Origin: Actinomycetes bacterium
Lineage (GTDB): Bacteria; Actinomycetota; Actinomycetes; S36-B12; GCA-2699445
NCBI GenBank assembly: GCA_022599915.1
Contig: JAHZLH010000026.1
Location: forward strand, 1-64,000
Direction: 5' to 3'
DNA: 64,000 nucleotides
A program made the translations under genes and the position numbers. How positions within the stretch are numbered: the stretch's first letter is position 1; every line of letters starts with the position of its first letter. Under the pieces are notes generated by a model, which searched no databases, had not been told where the DNA came from, and worked only from the letters and a program-made list of their open reading frames with translations. Shown here one piece after another: positions 18,484 to 26,651 of the stretch.

Positions 18484-19269
18484 CTACCGCTTTGACTGGT
18501 CCTGTGCGGCCAGAAACTGCAATAGCGCTTCAGACACCGCAGTGGGGCGCTCCACCGCCGACAGATGACCAGCGGAAGGAATTCGGATCAAGACGCTGTT
18601 GGGAAGTACTGCAACCATCGCCTCTTGCTCACCTAGCGGACTCAGTACGGTGTCTTCCTCCCCGTAGATCACCGCTGCTGGCCGATTGAACTGCGACAAG
18701 CTGGCTAGCGAGTCCGGTCGTTGCGCCATGGCTCGTTGGTACCAGGCCACTGTGGCCGGGGCTGCTGCTCGAATCCATGCCGCAGTCCGATCGACGACCT
18801 CCGGGCGCTCCGAACGAGTGGTCTCCCCCAACAGTCCTGGAATCATGGCCTCGACGAGGAACTCGGTGTTGCCGTCAGCCTCGGCTCGCTCGGCTACTGC
18901 CAGTCGATTGGCCAGTGCTGGTGGGGGGTCCGCTGTTGCCTTGGTATCCACCAGCATCAGCGCGGTGATCCGTTCTGGGGCCTGGCGCAACAGCGCCATG
19001 GCGGTGTAGCCACCCAGGGACAATCCGGCTACGGCGCACTGCGTGACTTGCTGCTCGTCCAACCACTCGATGAGTTGGCCGGCAACGACGTCGAGGTCTG
19101 GTGCCACCGCAGGCAGGGCAGCGCCGCCAAAGCCTGGCAGATCTGGTGCGAGCACTCGGTATCCGGCGTCGGTCAACTGATCCGCTTGCGCGGACCACAT
19201 GGTGTGGTCGCAGGGAAAGGCGTGCAGGAGCAGTACCACCGGCGCTACTGCGCTAGCTGTCGCGGACAT
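18484..19269 (-). CDS. alpha/beta-hydrolase (enol-lactonase/haloperoxidase-like)
   Basis: 261 residues. HAFPCDHTMW oxyanion strand, nucleophile in VAGLSLGGYTAM, acid Asp in VIYGEEDTVLSP, His in IPSAGHLSAVERP: a complete triad. It looks like the 3-oxoadipate enol-lactonase/non-heme haloperoxidase group, but no aromatic catabolism genes are near. It is last in a four-gene minus-strand operon (21024 to 18484); its start overlaps the SDR stop by one base. Confidence 0.88.
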   Translation of the reverse strand: MSATASAVAPVVLLLHAFPCDHTMWSAQADQLTDAGYRVLAPDLPGFGGAALPAVAPDLDVVAGQLIEWLDEQQVTQCAVAGLSLGGYTAMALLRQAPERITALMLVDTKATADPPPALANRLAVAERAEADGNTEFLVEAMIPGLLGETTRSERPEVVDRTAAWIRAAAPATVAWYQRAMAQRPDSLASLSQFNRPAAVIYGEEDTVLSPLGEQEAMVAVLPNSVLIRIPSAGHLSAVERPTAVSEALLQFLAAQDQSKR

Positions 19270-20027
19270 CAGGGCATGACCGCCAAACCACCGTCAACGA
19301 CCAGGCTTTGCCCGGTCATAAACGACGACTCATCACTGACGAGGAATAGGGCCGCGGCGGCGATCTCTTCTGGGCGACCCCATCGATGCATCGGAACCCG
19401 ATTCAAGACCGCTTCTTCGGTTTCGGCCTCGTTGCGCAAGAAGTCAGTCAGGTCAGTTTCGATCCAGCCCGGCAGCAGCGCGTTTACTCGGATGCCACTG
19501 GTGGCGCACTCGACGGCGAGACTTTCCGTGAGCGAGATGATCGCTGCCTTCGCTGCCGCGTAGTGCGCCATCAACGGAGCTCCACGCAGCGCAGCGATGC
19601 TGGACAGGTTCACCACCGAACCAGACTGCTGTTGCAGCATCACCGGCAGCACCACCTGACAGGCATGCACCACGGAGTCTAGGTTCAACTGCTGGGTCTT
19701 CTGCCAGCCAGAGAACCGGGTGGCGACCAACGGCATCGAGAACGAGTTGCCACCGGCGTTGTTGATCAGGATGTCCACACCACCCAGTTCGGAGACTGCG
19801 GAATCGAGCACCCCGCGAAATGCCTCCGGATCCATCACATCGGCTGGGCGGACAATGCAGTCGCCGCCCTCTCGACCGATACCGGCAGCAACTTCCGACA
19901 GCATCTGTTCGTTGCGAGCCAGGATCGCCACCGATGCCCCTTCTCGGGCCAATCGTTCAGCAATGGCGCGGCCGATGCCGCGGGATGCTCCGGTGATGAC
20001 TGCTCGACGACCCGCAAGGCTGCTCAT
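19269..20027 (-). CDS. SDR-family oxidoreductase (FabG-like)
   Basis: 252 residues of a classical short-chain dehydrogenase: cofactor motif TGASRGIGRAIAERLA, NNAGG, catalytic Ser in NLSSIAALRG and YAAAKAA (Tyr/Lys), and a C-terminal DGGLAVMP. The residues after the second strand (ARNEQ) favour NADP. The substrate is unknown; a 3-oxoacyl-thioester reductase is possible. If it reduced acetoacetyl-CoA it would feed the same pathway as the thiolase, but nothing in the sequence shows this. It overlaps the upstream hydrolase by 4 bp. Confidence 0.9.
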   Translation of the reverse strand: MSSLAGRRAVITGASRGIGRAIAERLAREGASVAILARNEQMLSEVAAGIGREGGDCIVRPADVMDPEAFRGVLDSAVSELGGVDILINNAGGNSFSMPLVATRFSGWQKTQQLNLDSVVHACQVVLPVMLQQQSGSVVNLSSIAALRGAPLMAHYAAAKAAIISLTESLAVECATSGIRVNALLPGWIETDLTDFLRNEAETEEAVLNRVPMHRWGRPEEIAAAALFLVSDESSFMTGQSLVVDGGLAVMP

Positions 20028-20761
20028 AAATCACTCCATCTCACCATCGGTCCGTCCCACTCAGTGGCAAGCGGATGGGCCGCAGGTGTCACTACCCTAG
20101 CGACCTCGTCCAGCACCTCCCGGACAGCCCGTTCTCCCACCCACAGATGACCAGCCTCCGCTACCGGGATCAGTTCCGCTTGCGGCACCGGCGCGAAACG
20201 CTCACGTGCGGCATCGGGTCGCAAATAGTCATCAAACTCCGGAACCAACACCACCATCCGCCGACCGGACCTGGCCCAGCGTTGCAGGTCGGAGTCTTCG
20301 GTAAACCGCACTGGTGGCGACAGCAAAATCGCCCCTTCGACGGGGTCACGATCGCCGTGCTTCAAGATCACATCAGTGCCGAAGGACCACCCCACCAGCC
20401 ACGGCTCTGGGAGTTCCCGCCTCGACACCCAGGCCAACGCTGCGCCGAGGTCCAGTCCTTCCCCGCCGCAAAAATCGAACTCGCCTTCACTACGGTCAGC
20501 CCCCTCCCCGGCTCCGCGGAGATTGAATCGCATCACCGCCAGCCCGGTCAGGGCCGGCAGCCGCCACGACAGTTTGCGAAAGACGTGGGACTCCATCGAG
20601 CCACCCTCGGTGGTAAGTGGGTGGACACAAACCAGTGTGGCCACTGGGTCGCACCAATCTGGCAGCGTCAACTCGCCGCGCAGTCGCAACCCGTCGGCAG
20701 TGGTCATCGCGAACTTTTCTCGCCGCGCCGGTAACACGCTGTTGGCGCGAATCTTGCTCAT
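20024..20761 (-). CDS. alpha/beta-hydrolase of the dienelactone-hydrolase-like type
   Basis: 245 residues. HPLTTEGGSMESHVFRKLSWRL, FNLRGAGEGADRSEGEFD, nucleophile elbow GWSFGTDV, and His in VAEAGHLWVGERAV. The NLRG.G...G pattern and early HP motif are those of the short hydrolases related to YtmA/CinA-type serine hydrolases. The function is unknown. It overlaps both neighbours by 4 bp, so it is tightly coupled within the operon. Confidence 0.85.
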   Translation of the reverse strand: MSKIRANSVLPARREKFAMTTADGLRLRGELTLPDWCDPVATLVCVHPLTTEGGSMESHVFRKLSWRLPALTGLAVMRFNLRGAGEGADRSEGEFDFCGGEGLDLGAALAWVSRRELPEPWLVGWSFGTDVILKHGDRDPVEGAILLSPPVRFTEDSDLQRWARSGRRMVVLVPEFDDYLRPDAARERFAPVPQAELIPVAEAGHLWVGERAVREVLDEVARVVTPAAHPLATEWDGPMVRWSDL

Positions 20762-21024
20762 CGCTGACCTCGCCGCCAGCAGCGGGTGTGCCAGTGCCGC
20801 CGTTGACCTACCCCGTCATCTTCATCCGCAGGCCACACCACCAGGTGTGGCTCACTCACCGCAATCCGGTCAAGACACTGCGGGCAGGTGTAGGGCTTGG
20901 TTGCGTTCTGGCCCGGAATTGCTCGGACAAAGTACTCCTGGCCATCTCGCTCTTCCAGTTGTTGCGGCCCGGAAACCCCGCCCAGTGGTCGCTGGGCGGG
21001 TCGGTTGTGCTTGCGGTGGGCCAT
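20758..21024 (-). CDS. small conserved actinobacterial protein with CxxC...HxHxxC
   Basis: 88 residues. A basic N-terminus (MAHRKHNRP) is followed by YFVRAIPGQNATKPYTCPQCLDRIAVSEPHLVVW and RRHWHTRCWRR. The CPQC pair and the HWHTRC cluster look like a zinc-ribbon-type site. From memory it matches a widespread actinobacterial protein often labelled 'ATP/GTP-binding protein' without evidence. I start it at the ATG 21024; a longer open frame runs back through the divergent promoter and into the neighbour. It is first gene of a four-gene operon with two hydrolases and an SDR. Confidence 0.75.
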   Translation of the reverse strand: MAHRKHNRPAQRPLGGVSGPQQLEERDGQEYFVRAIPGQNATKPYTCPQCLDRIAVSEPHLVVWPADEDDGVGQRRHWHTRCWRRGQR

Positions 21025-21042
21025 AGCGCGAATCCAAGCATC

Positions 21043-21049
21043 TAGGCTA
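21043..21049. promoter_or_regulatory. putative symmetric bidirectional -10 element
   Basis: TAGGCTA reads TAGGCT on the plus strand, six bases before the GTG of the AAA gene (21055), and TAGCCT on the minus strand, about 20 bases before the ATG of the 88-residue gene (21024). Both start codons lie within 30 bp, so the same box probably serves both directions. Confidence 0.5.
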
Positions 21050-21054
21050 CGGGT

Positions 21055-22542
21055 GTGCCAACTGTTGCCGATGATCTCCGTGCTCTCATGGCGAGCCGCC
21101 ATAGTCTGTTGGTGGTAGACACCCGGGATGAGCAGACCCTGATCGCCACCGCTACTGAAGCAGCGCAAGCGACTGGCGGGCAGCTATGGCTGTGGACCCC
21201 TGCCGATGGATTGCGGGTCAGCGGCGGCCAGCCGCAGTCCGGCACCCGTGATCCGGAGCATGCGCTGGCTTTTCTTTCCGACCTGACCCAACGCCACATC
21301 ACGCTGCTCCTTGACGCTGGCCAGATCCTCGATGATCCGGCCGCTGCTCGGCAGCTCAAGGAACTGGGCCAAGCCGGTAGCTCCGGCAGCATGGTGATCA
21401 TCACCGGAATCGGAAGTGACGTGCCCGACTCACTTGCCGGTGCTGCAATTCGTTGGGATTTGCCGCCGCCTAATCGGGAACAGATGACGGCCCTAGTGAA
21501 AAGGACCGTCGCGGGTCTACCTCGACAGGGCTGGCATGTGGCGGTTAAAGATCTTGAGCCGCTGGTTGATGCGGTGATGGGTCTGACTCCTACGGAAGCA
21601 GAACGCATCATCCTCAAGCAGGCGGCAGTCGACGGTCGGCTGGATGCCGCTGACGCTGAGGCAGCCACCAAGGCTCGAGCTGAACTGCTCAGCGACGGCC
21701 CACTGGACTTGATTGACACTGACAGCGACTTTGACGATGTGGCCGGCCTGGAATCACTGAAGTCCTGGCTGCAACTGCGCGGTCGTGGCTTCGCCCCCGA
21801 AGCACGCGAGTTCGGCCTGGAAGCACCGCGGGGCATCATGCTGGTGGGTGTTCCCGGTTGCGGTAAGTCGTTGATCGCGCGAGCGTTGGCGGGTAGTTGG
21901 GGAATGACGTTGGCCGCCCTAGACGCCGGCCGGCTCCACGGCTCCTACGTCGGTCAGTCAGAGAAACAACTGCGGGAGGCTTTACTGGCGGCAGAGGCCA
22001 TGAGTCCGGTGGTGCTTTGGATCGACGAGATCGAAAAAGCGTTCGCGGGCGCCGGCGACAATGACAGCGGCGCCTCCCGTCGCGTACTTGGGGTGCTGCT
22101 GCGCTGGCTGCAGGAACGGCCTGATGGCATCTTTGTCGTCGCCACCAGCAATGACGTCACCTCATTGCCACCAGAGCTGGCTCGCCGGGGTCGATTCGAT
22201 GAGCTGTTCTTCGTGGATCTGCCCGATCCGTTGGAGCGCAGCGCCATCTTGGCCTACCACCTACAGCAGCGGGACCGCGATCCGCGCCAGTTTGATGTGA
22301 ATGCGCTGGCGACTGCCACCGACGGGTTCTCCGGCTCGGAGATCGAGTCCATGATTGTTGCCTCGCTCTACACCGCATTCGCCGCCAACTCACCGCTGAC
22401 CACCGACCACCTGCTGGCGGAGACGCACAGCACGATCCCGTTATCGGTCACTCGCTCCGAAGACATCACCGCGTTGCGGAACTGGTCGGTGGGGCGAACC
22501 CGACCGGCGGGTGGCCATCCACCACCCACGCCCGTCCGCTGA
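21055..22542 (+). CDS. Ycf46-like AAA ATPase
   Basis: 495 residues. The N-terminal half (1-220) is a degenerate AAA-like module, with LLLDAGQILDD and IITGIGSDVP where Walker B and sensor would be. The C-terminal half is an active AAA domain: GVPGCGKS (265-272), VVLWIDE (319-325), VVATSND and ARRGRFDELFF. This two-half layout is that of Ycf46, known from chloroplasts and cyanobacteria, where it influences photosynthetic CO2 use; its role in actinobacteria is not known to me. The GTG start is leaderless-like. It is followed after 45 bp by rnhA. Confidence 0.85.
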   Translation: MPTVADDLRALMASRHSLLVVDTRDEQTLIATATEAAQATGGQLWLWTPADGLRVSGGQPQSGTRDPEHALAFLSDLTQRHITLLLDAGQILDDPAAARQLKELGQAGSSGSMVIITGIGSDVPDSLAGAAIRWDLPPPNREQMTALVKRTVAGLPRQGWHVAVKDLEPLVDAVMGLTPTEAERIILKQAAVDGRLDAADAEAATKARAELLSDGPLDLIDTDSDFDDVAGLESLKSWLQLRGRGFAPEAREFGLEAPRGIMLVGVPGCGKSLIARALAGSWGMTLAALDAGRLHGSYVGQSEKQLREALLAAEAMSPVVLWIDEIEKAFAGAGDNDSGASRRVLGVLLRWLQERPDGIFVVATSNDVTSLPPELARRGRFDELFFVDLPDPLERSAILAYHLQQRDRDPRQFDVNALATATDGFSGSEIESMIVASLYTAFAANSPLTTDHLLAETHSTIPLSVTRSEDITALRNWSVGRTRPAGGHPPPTPVR

Positions 22543-22587
22543 CCCCACCGGTGCTCGATCACCGGATGACCCCAACCTAGGAGAACA

Positions 22588-23031
22588 ATGTCGGAGACCG
22601 CAGCTGAACCGGTAGTGCTCTACACCGATGGCGCCTGCAAAGGAAACCCCGGCCCTGGCGGTTGGGGGGTGCTGCTGGAGTGGGGTGACCACCGCAAAGA
22701 ACTATGCGGCGGTGAAAGCGACACGACCAACAATCGTATGGAGATTACCGCCGTGATCGAGGGACTGCGGGCGCTTTCTCGGTCGTGTCAGGTATTGGTG
22801 GTGACCGACTCCATCTACGTCCGAGACGGCGTCACCAAATGGATGGCGGGCTGGAAGCGAAACGGCTGGCGTACCGCAGCCAAGAAACCGGTAAAGAACC
22901 GAGATCTCTGGGAAGTCCTCGACGAAGAACTGTCCAGCCACACCGTGGACTGGGAATGGGTGAAAGGCCATGCTGGCCACCCCGGCAACGAACGAGCGGA
23001 TGAACTCGCCAACGCCGGGGTCCCCAACTAA
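22588..23031 (+). CDS. rnhA: ribonuclease HI
   Basis: 147 residues. Cuts the RNA strand of RNA-DNA hybrids during replication and R-loop removal. The four acidic metal ligands are in place: Asp in [17 protein letters not shown], Glu in [13 protein letters not shown], Asp in [11 protein letters not shown] and Asp in [10 protein letters not shown]; the His loop is [10 protein letters not shown] full-length single-domain enzyme without the C-terminal phosphatase fusion common in actinobacteria. aggaga precedes the ATG. Convergent with the dehydrogenase gene, 3 bp away. Confidence 0.96.
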   Translation: MSETAAEPVVLYTDGACKGNPGPGGWGVLLEWGDHRKELCGGESDTTNNRMEITAVIEGLRALSRSCQVLVVTDSIYVRDGVTKWMAGWKRNGWRTAAKKPVKNRDLWEVLDEELSSHTVDWEWVKGHAGHPGNERADELANAGVPN

Positions 23032-23034
23032 CCG

Positions 23035-24681
23035 TCAGCTGTAGTCGTAAAACCCGCGGCCGGTCTTGCGACCGAGGAACCCAGCCGCCACCACATCATT
23101 GAGTGACTTCGCCGGGGTGAATCCTGGGTTGTTGAACTCTGCGAGCAGCACTTCCTGGATCGCCAGCGACACGTCATTGCCGACCACATCGAGCAGTGCA
23201 AACGGACCCATCGGGAAGCCGGTGGCAGCCTTGATCGCCTCGTCGATCTGCTCCTTATCGGCGTAGTGAGCATCCAGCAGCCGCACTGCATCGTTCAAGT
23301 AGGGGAACAGCAGGGCGTTGACGATGAATCCACCCCGGTCACCGCATTCGACCGCTACCTTCTTGGTGCTGGCGCAGATCTGCCGGGAAGTGGCAATGAC
23401 GTCGGGCGCGGTTTCCACCGTGGACACGATCTCCACCAGTTTCATGATGGGTGCCGGGTTGAAAAAGTGCAGGCCAACAACGTCCTGGGGTCGCGAGGTG
23501 ACTGCGGCCATCTCAATCACCGGCAGGCTGGACGTAGTGGTGGCCAACACCGCTCCGGGCTTGCAGATTCGATCCAGATTGCGGAACAACTCAACCTTGA
23601 TGTCGAGGTCCTCGGCGATCGCCTCCACCACGAGATCGACCTGATCCAGCGCGGACACGTCAATGGCACCAGTGACCCGGCCGAGCACCGCATCGCGATC
23701 CTCTTCCGACAGTCGACCCTTGGCTACCTGCTTCTCCAGTGACTTGGTCAAACTTGCGATGACGCGAGCGACTTTCTCCTCACCTCGAGCGATGAAGGTG
23801 ACGGCGTAGCCGGACTTGGCAAACACCTCGATGATCCCGGTGGCCATGGTGCCCGAACCCACCACACCGACTGTCTCCACGACGCGACCGGCATCGGTAT
23901 CGTCTGCGGCATCAGCATCAGCCACGATCTCCGCCGACCCGGGGGCGGCGTAGGTGTAGAAACCGCGACCGGTGCTCTGCCCCAGATGACCGGCGGCCAC
24001 CAGTTGCTTCAGCACCGGGGACGGCGCATGCACTCGCTCGCCAGTCTCGGCATACAGGGCGGTCAGGGTGTCGGTGAAACGGTCCAGACCAATCGCGTCG
24101 ATGGCTGCGATCGGACCCACCGGGTAGCCGCAACCGAACCGCATCGCGGCATCAACGTCGTCGGCAGTCGCGTAGCCACCTTCCACCATGCTCACGGCGT
24201 GGTTCAGGTAGCCGTAGAGCAACCGAGTAGTGATCAGGCCGGGTCGGTCGCCCACCCGAGCGACGGTGCGTCCGGCTGCTTCAGCGAAGTCCGCCACCGC
24301 TGCGACTGCAGCAGGTGCGGCCAGTGGGGTTTCCACCACTTCTGCCAAGGTGCGCGAGGCCACCGGTAGGGCCAAGTTCAGGCCAACCAGGCGACTGGGA
24401 ATACTGGCTGCCAGTGCTAGATCGGCAACACCGAGTACCGAAGTGGTGGTCACCAACACCGCATCTTCTGGTGCAGCCTTAGCAAGCTCGGTCAGGGTGT
24501 CCTGCTTGGCGCCGAACCGCTCGGCCACTGCCTCGATGACGAGACCGGAACCATCAAGGGCGGGCAGGTCACCGGTGGAGGGGGCCGACACCACCTCGAC
24601 ACCAGCCTGACCGGCTAGTTCCACAATCTGAGTGGCGAGGTTACCGTCGCCGACGACGGCAATTTTGGTGACTGAAGACAT
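23035..24681 (-). CDS. double-module 3-hydroxyacyl-CoA dehydrogenase
   Basis: 548 residues built of two tandem 3-hydroxyacyl-CoA dehydrogenase modules. The second (from ~270) is complete: nucleotide loop VVGSGTMATGIIEVF, VVEAIAEDLDIK, catalytic His in VVGLHFFNPAPIMKLVEIV, and the C-terminal ATGFPMGPFALLDVVGNDV...GRKTGRGFYDYS. The first is shortened in the NAD fold (GDGNLA loop) and has Asn102 in GLNLALP where the catalytic His should be, so it looks structural or regulatory. It probably oxidises (S)-3-hydroxyacyl-CoA in beta-oxidation or reduces acetoacetyl-CoA. Single gene with cggag before the ATG. Confidence 0.9.
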   Translation of the reverse strand: MSSVTKIAVVGDGNLATQIVELAGQAGVEVVSAPSTGDLPALDGSGLVIEAVAERFGAKQDTLTELAKAAPEDAVLVTTTSVLGVADLALAASIPSRLVGLNLALPVASRTLAEVVETPLAAPAAVAAVADFAEAAGRTVARVGDRPGLITTRLLYGYLNHAVSMVEGGYATADDVDAAMRFGCGYPVGPIAAIDAIGLDRFTDTLTALYAETGERVHAPSPVLKQLVAAGHLGQSTGRGFYTYAAPGSAEIVADADAADDTDAGRVVETVGVVGSGTMATGIIEVFAKSGYAVTFIARGEEKVARVIASLTKSLEKQVAKGRLSEEDRDAVLGRVTGAIDVSALDQVDLVVEAIAEDLDIKVELFRNLDRICKPGAVLATTTSSLPVIEMAAVTSRPQDVVGLHFFNPAPIMKLVEIVSTVETAPDVIATSRQICASTKKVAVECGDRGGFIVNALLFPYLNDAVRLLDAHYADKEQIDEAIKAATGFPMGPFALLDVVGNDVSLAIQEVLLAEFNNPGFTPAKSLNDVVAAGFLGRKTGRGFYDYS

Positions 24682-24764
24682 GAGTCGCTCCGTTTCGATG
24701 TCGATTCGTACCGCTGCTCGATGCGCGACGGGGTGAAACCCCGGAATCCCAACCCAATAAGTGT

Positions 24765-24785
24765 GGCAGATGCAGCTGATCTGCC
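24765..24785 (-). terminator. terminator between the MBL-Rieske gene and the dehydrogenase gene
   Basis: GGCAGAT and ATCTGCC form a 7-bp perfect stem around a 7-base loop, 80 bases after the MBL-Rieske stop. Closer to the dehydrogenase, CGGGGT-GAA-ACCCCG (24729-24743) is a second hairpin that may be part of its leader. Confidence 0.5.
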
Positions 24786-24864
24786 GTCGGTGAGGTCGCA
24801 GGAGACGACATCTCGCGGCCTGGCAGCTGGAATGCGACTTATACCGCTAGGTCCGCTCTAGGGC

Positions 24865-26433
24865 TTACTCGACTCGGGAAGCCCGAATCTCATGGCCGGC
24901 GCTAGTCAGACAACGACCTGAGGGCAGATCGAATTTCCAGCCATGCAGCAAACATTGCAGCGTGTCGCCTTCGATCTCGCCGAACCGTGATAGGTCAGCC
25001 TTGAGATGGGGGCAGCGACGCTGCACGACCCAATCGCCCAACTCGATGTCTTCGGCGTCAGGCTGCTGTTCGGCATACCAACCCTCGACGTAGTTGACTC
25101 GTTCGTCGGTGAGGCATTTGAAGAAGGTGTAAACAAACTCGTTGTACTGACCAATCCGCTTGGCACTGAATCGGGCCGACAGGAACAGGTGGTTCACCCA
25201 ATCCTCTTCTTCCGTGTACAGCAGATGTTCGATCAAGCGTCGCTGAGTCCGGAACCGATAACGCGGCTTGTCCTCAGGTAGCGGCCGGCGAACTTTACGA
25301 GTGGTGAAGTCGAAGACCACCTCTTCAAGCACCGGCGGATCCTCACCCTCCTCTGGCAAGGGGGCGGTCAGTTCGAACAGGACGGGGCCGCCGATGCCGT
25401 GGGCAATCTGTTCGGCCTGTTCCATGATTGGCTCAAACCGCTCTTGCAGCACTGCCAGCACGTCGATCTCCGGGTGTGACCAGGAGGCCCGTTCCTCGGC
25501 GATAACGATGCGCTGCCGATCGCGGTAGGCCTCTAAGTGCTTGCGCTTGCTTTCGGTGCTGAAGAAATCACGCACGTTCTCGACTGGGTGTTCCACCGCA
25601 ACTGCCTCGGTGTTCAACTCTGCCACCGATCCGGGGAGCAGAATGATGCCGTTGTCGTGGCCCTGATCCACCATGAAGTCGGTGAATACCTGCTGGTCGG
25701 GGAAGATATTTCCCTCGTCCTCGAAGATGTCGTTGAACTGCCACAACTCGTCATCCAGGAAGCAGGGCGGACCGGCCATTGGGAACACCCAACTAGCCCG
25801 CAGATCCTCTACGTAGCGCAGTGAGCGGTCTAGTTGCCGCTCTCGCTTTTGCTTGCCGAACGCCTGCTTCGCAGCGGGCGGTAGGTCGTAGACCATCGGG
25901 TACCAAATGGCGCCGGAGAATTGCAGGAAGTGCGCGTGCACGTGACCCAGTTCCGCGAACATGGCGAGTTCGGCGGGCCGAGCATCGTTTTGGTTCAGCA
26001 CTCGCAGGCCGTTGTCATCGATCCAGATCGACGAGTCACCCAGCGGCCCGTCGGTGGGGGCGGTCATGGCCTGAATCATCAGACGAACACCACTGCCGAC
26101 ATCGACAACTTCTTCGTTGGGCAGCCGTTCCAGGTTGTTGAAGCCCAGTTCGCGCAGTTCGTCTTCCATCGAACTGGTCGGGAAGTCCGGGAACAGCACC
26201 GTGGTGTCTTTGCGGATGTTCTCGGCCAGATTCTTGGCGTCGAAGTGATCCCGATGCAGGTGCGAAACGTACAGGTAATCGCACTGCCCGAGTTGTTGCC
26301 AATCCAACTGTGAGTTGTCGGGAAACGGGAACCACGAAGCGAAATAGGCCGGGTTCACCCACGGGTCGCACAGGATGCTGCCTGCGGAGGTCTCCATGTA
26401 CAGGCTGGCGTGACCGGTACCAGTGATGCGCAC
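24865..26433 (-). CDS. metallo-beta-lactamase-fold protein with C-terminal Rieske domain
   Basis: 522 residues. The N-terminal metallo-hydrolase domain has the UlaG-like start (MRITGTGHASLYMET.AGSILCDPW) and the metal motif SHLHRDHFD (His58, His60, Asp62, His63). The middle ~200 residues are of unknown fold. The C-terminal Rieske [2Fe-2S] site is CPH...CLLH (Cys474, His476, Cys494, His497). MBL plus Rieske occurs in the CMP-Neu5Ac hydroxylase family, where Rieske comes first; here the order is reversed. A redox-coupled hydrolase or oxygenase on a membrane lipid or sugar is conceivable but unproven. GTG start with gggagg. Confidence 0.85.
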   Translation of the reverse strand: MRITGTGHASLYMETSAGSILCDPWVNPAYFASWFPFPDNSQLDWQQLGQCDYLYVSHLHRDHFDAKNLAENIRKDTTVLFPDFPTSSMEDELRELGFNNLERLPNEEVVDVGSGVRLMIQAMTAPTDGPLGDSSIWIDDNGLRVLNQNDARPAELAMFAELGHVHAHFLQFSGAIWYPMVYDLPPAAKQAFGKQKRERQLDRSLRYVEDLRASWVFPMAGPPCFLDDELWQFNDIFEDEGNIFPDQQVFTDFMVDQGHDNGIILLPGSVAELNTEAVAVEHPVENVRDFFSTESKRKHLEAYRDRQRIVIAEERASWSHPEIDVLAVLQERFEPIMEQAEQIAHGIGGPVLFELTAPLPEEGEDPPVLEEVVFDFTTRKVRRPLPEDKPRYRFRTQRRLIEHLLYTEEEDWVNHLFLSARFSAKRIGQYNEFVYTFFKCLTDERVNYVEGWYAEQQPDAEDIELGDWVVQRRCPHLKADLSRFGEIEGDTLQCLLHGWKFDLPSGRCLTSAGHEIRASRVE

Positions 26434-26651
26434 TCTGCCTCCCCAAGTTCGACGCTAGCGAATACGCTCGGAAATTCGCTGCTGCCCGCCCAGTATCCCC
26501 CCTCTGCAAACTATCGCTCAAATTACCGCAGCCCTACGCTCCGGAAGTCGGCCCACCACGAGACGCAAAATGTCGCCGTCGATATTCACGGAAACACAAC
26601 CATCGGTGATTATTCGCCTACGGTGGGGGAAACACCAAGCACTGGAGCGTC
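26434..26651. promoter_or_regulatory. divergent regulatory region between MBL-Rieske and aldehyde dehydrogenase genes
   Basis: About 218 bp and visibly more AT-rich than its surroundings around 26500-26610. It contains GCGAAT...ATTCGC near 26457-26480. TACGGT around 26620 may be the -10 of the aldehyde dehydrogenase gene, which has ggag before its ATG. Confidence 0.35.

Noticed and set aside
18721-19563. 280-codon plus-strand frame across the hydrolase and SDR genes
   Set aside because: Antisense to two genes with intact catalytic motifs.
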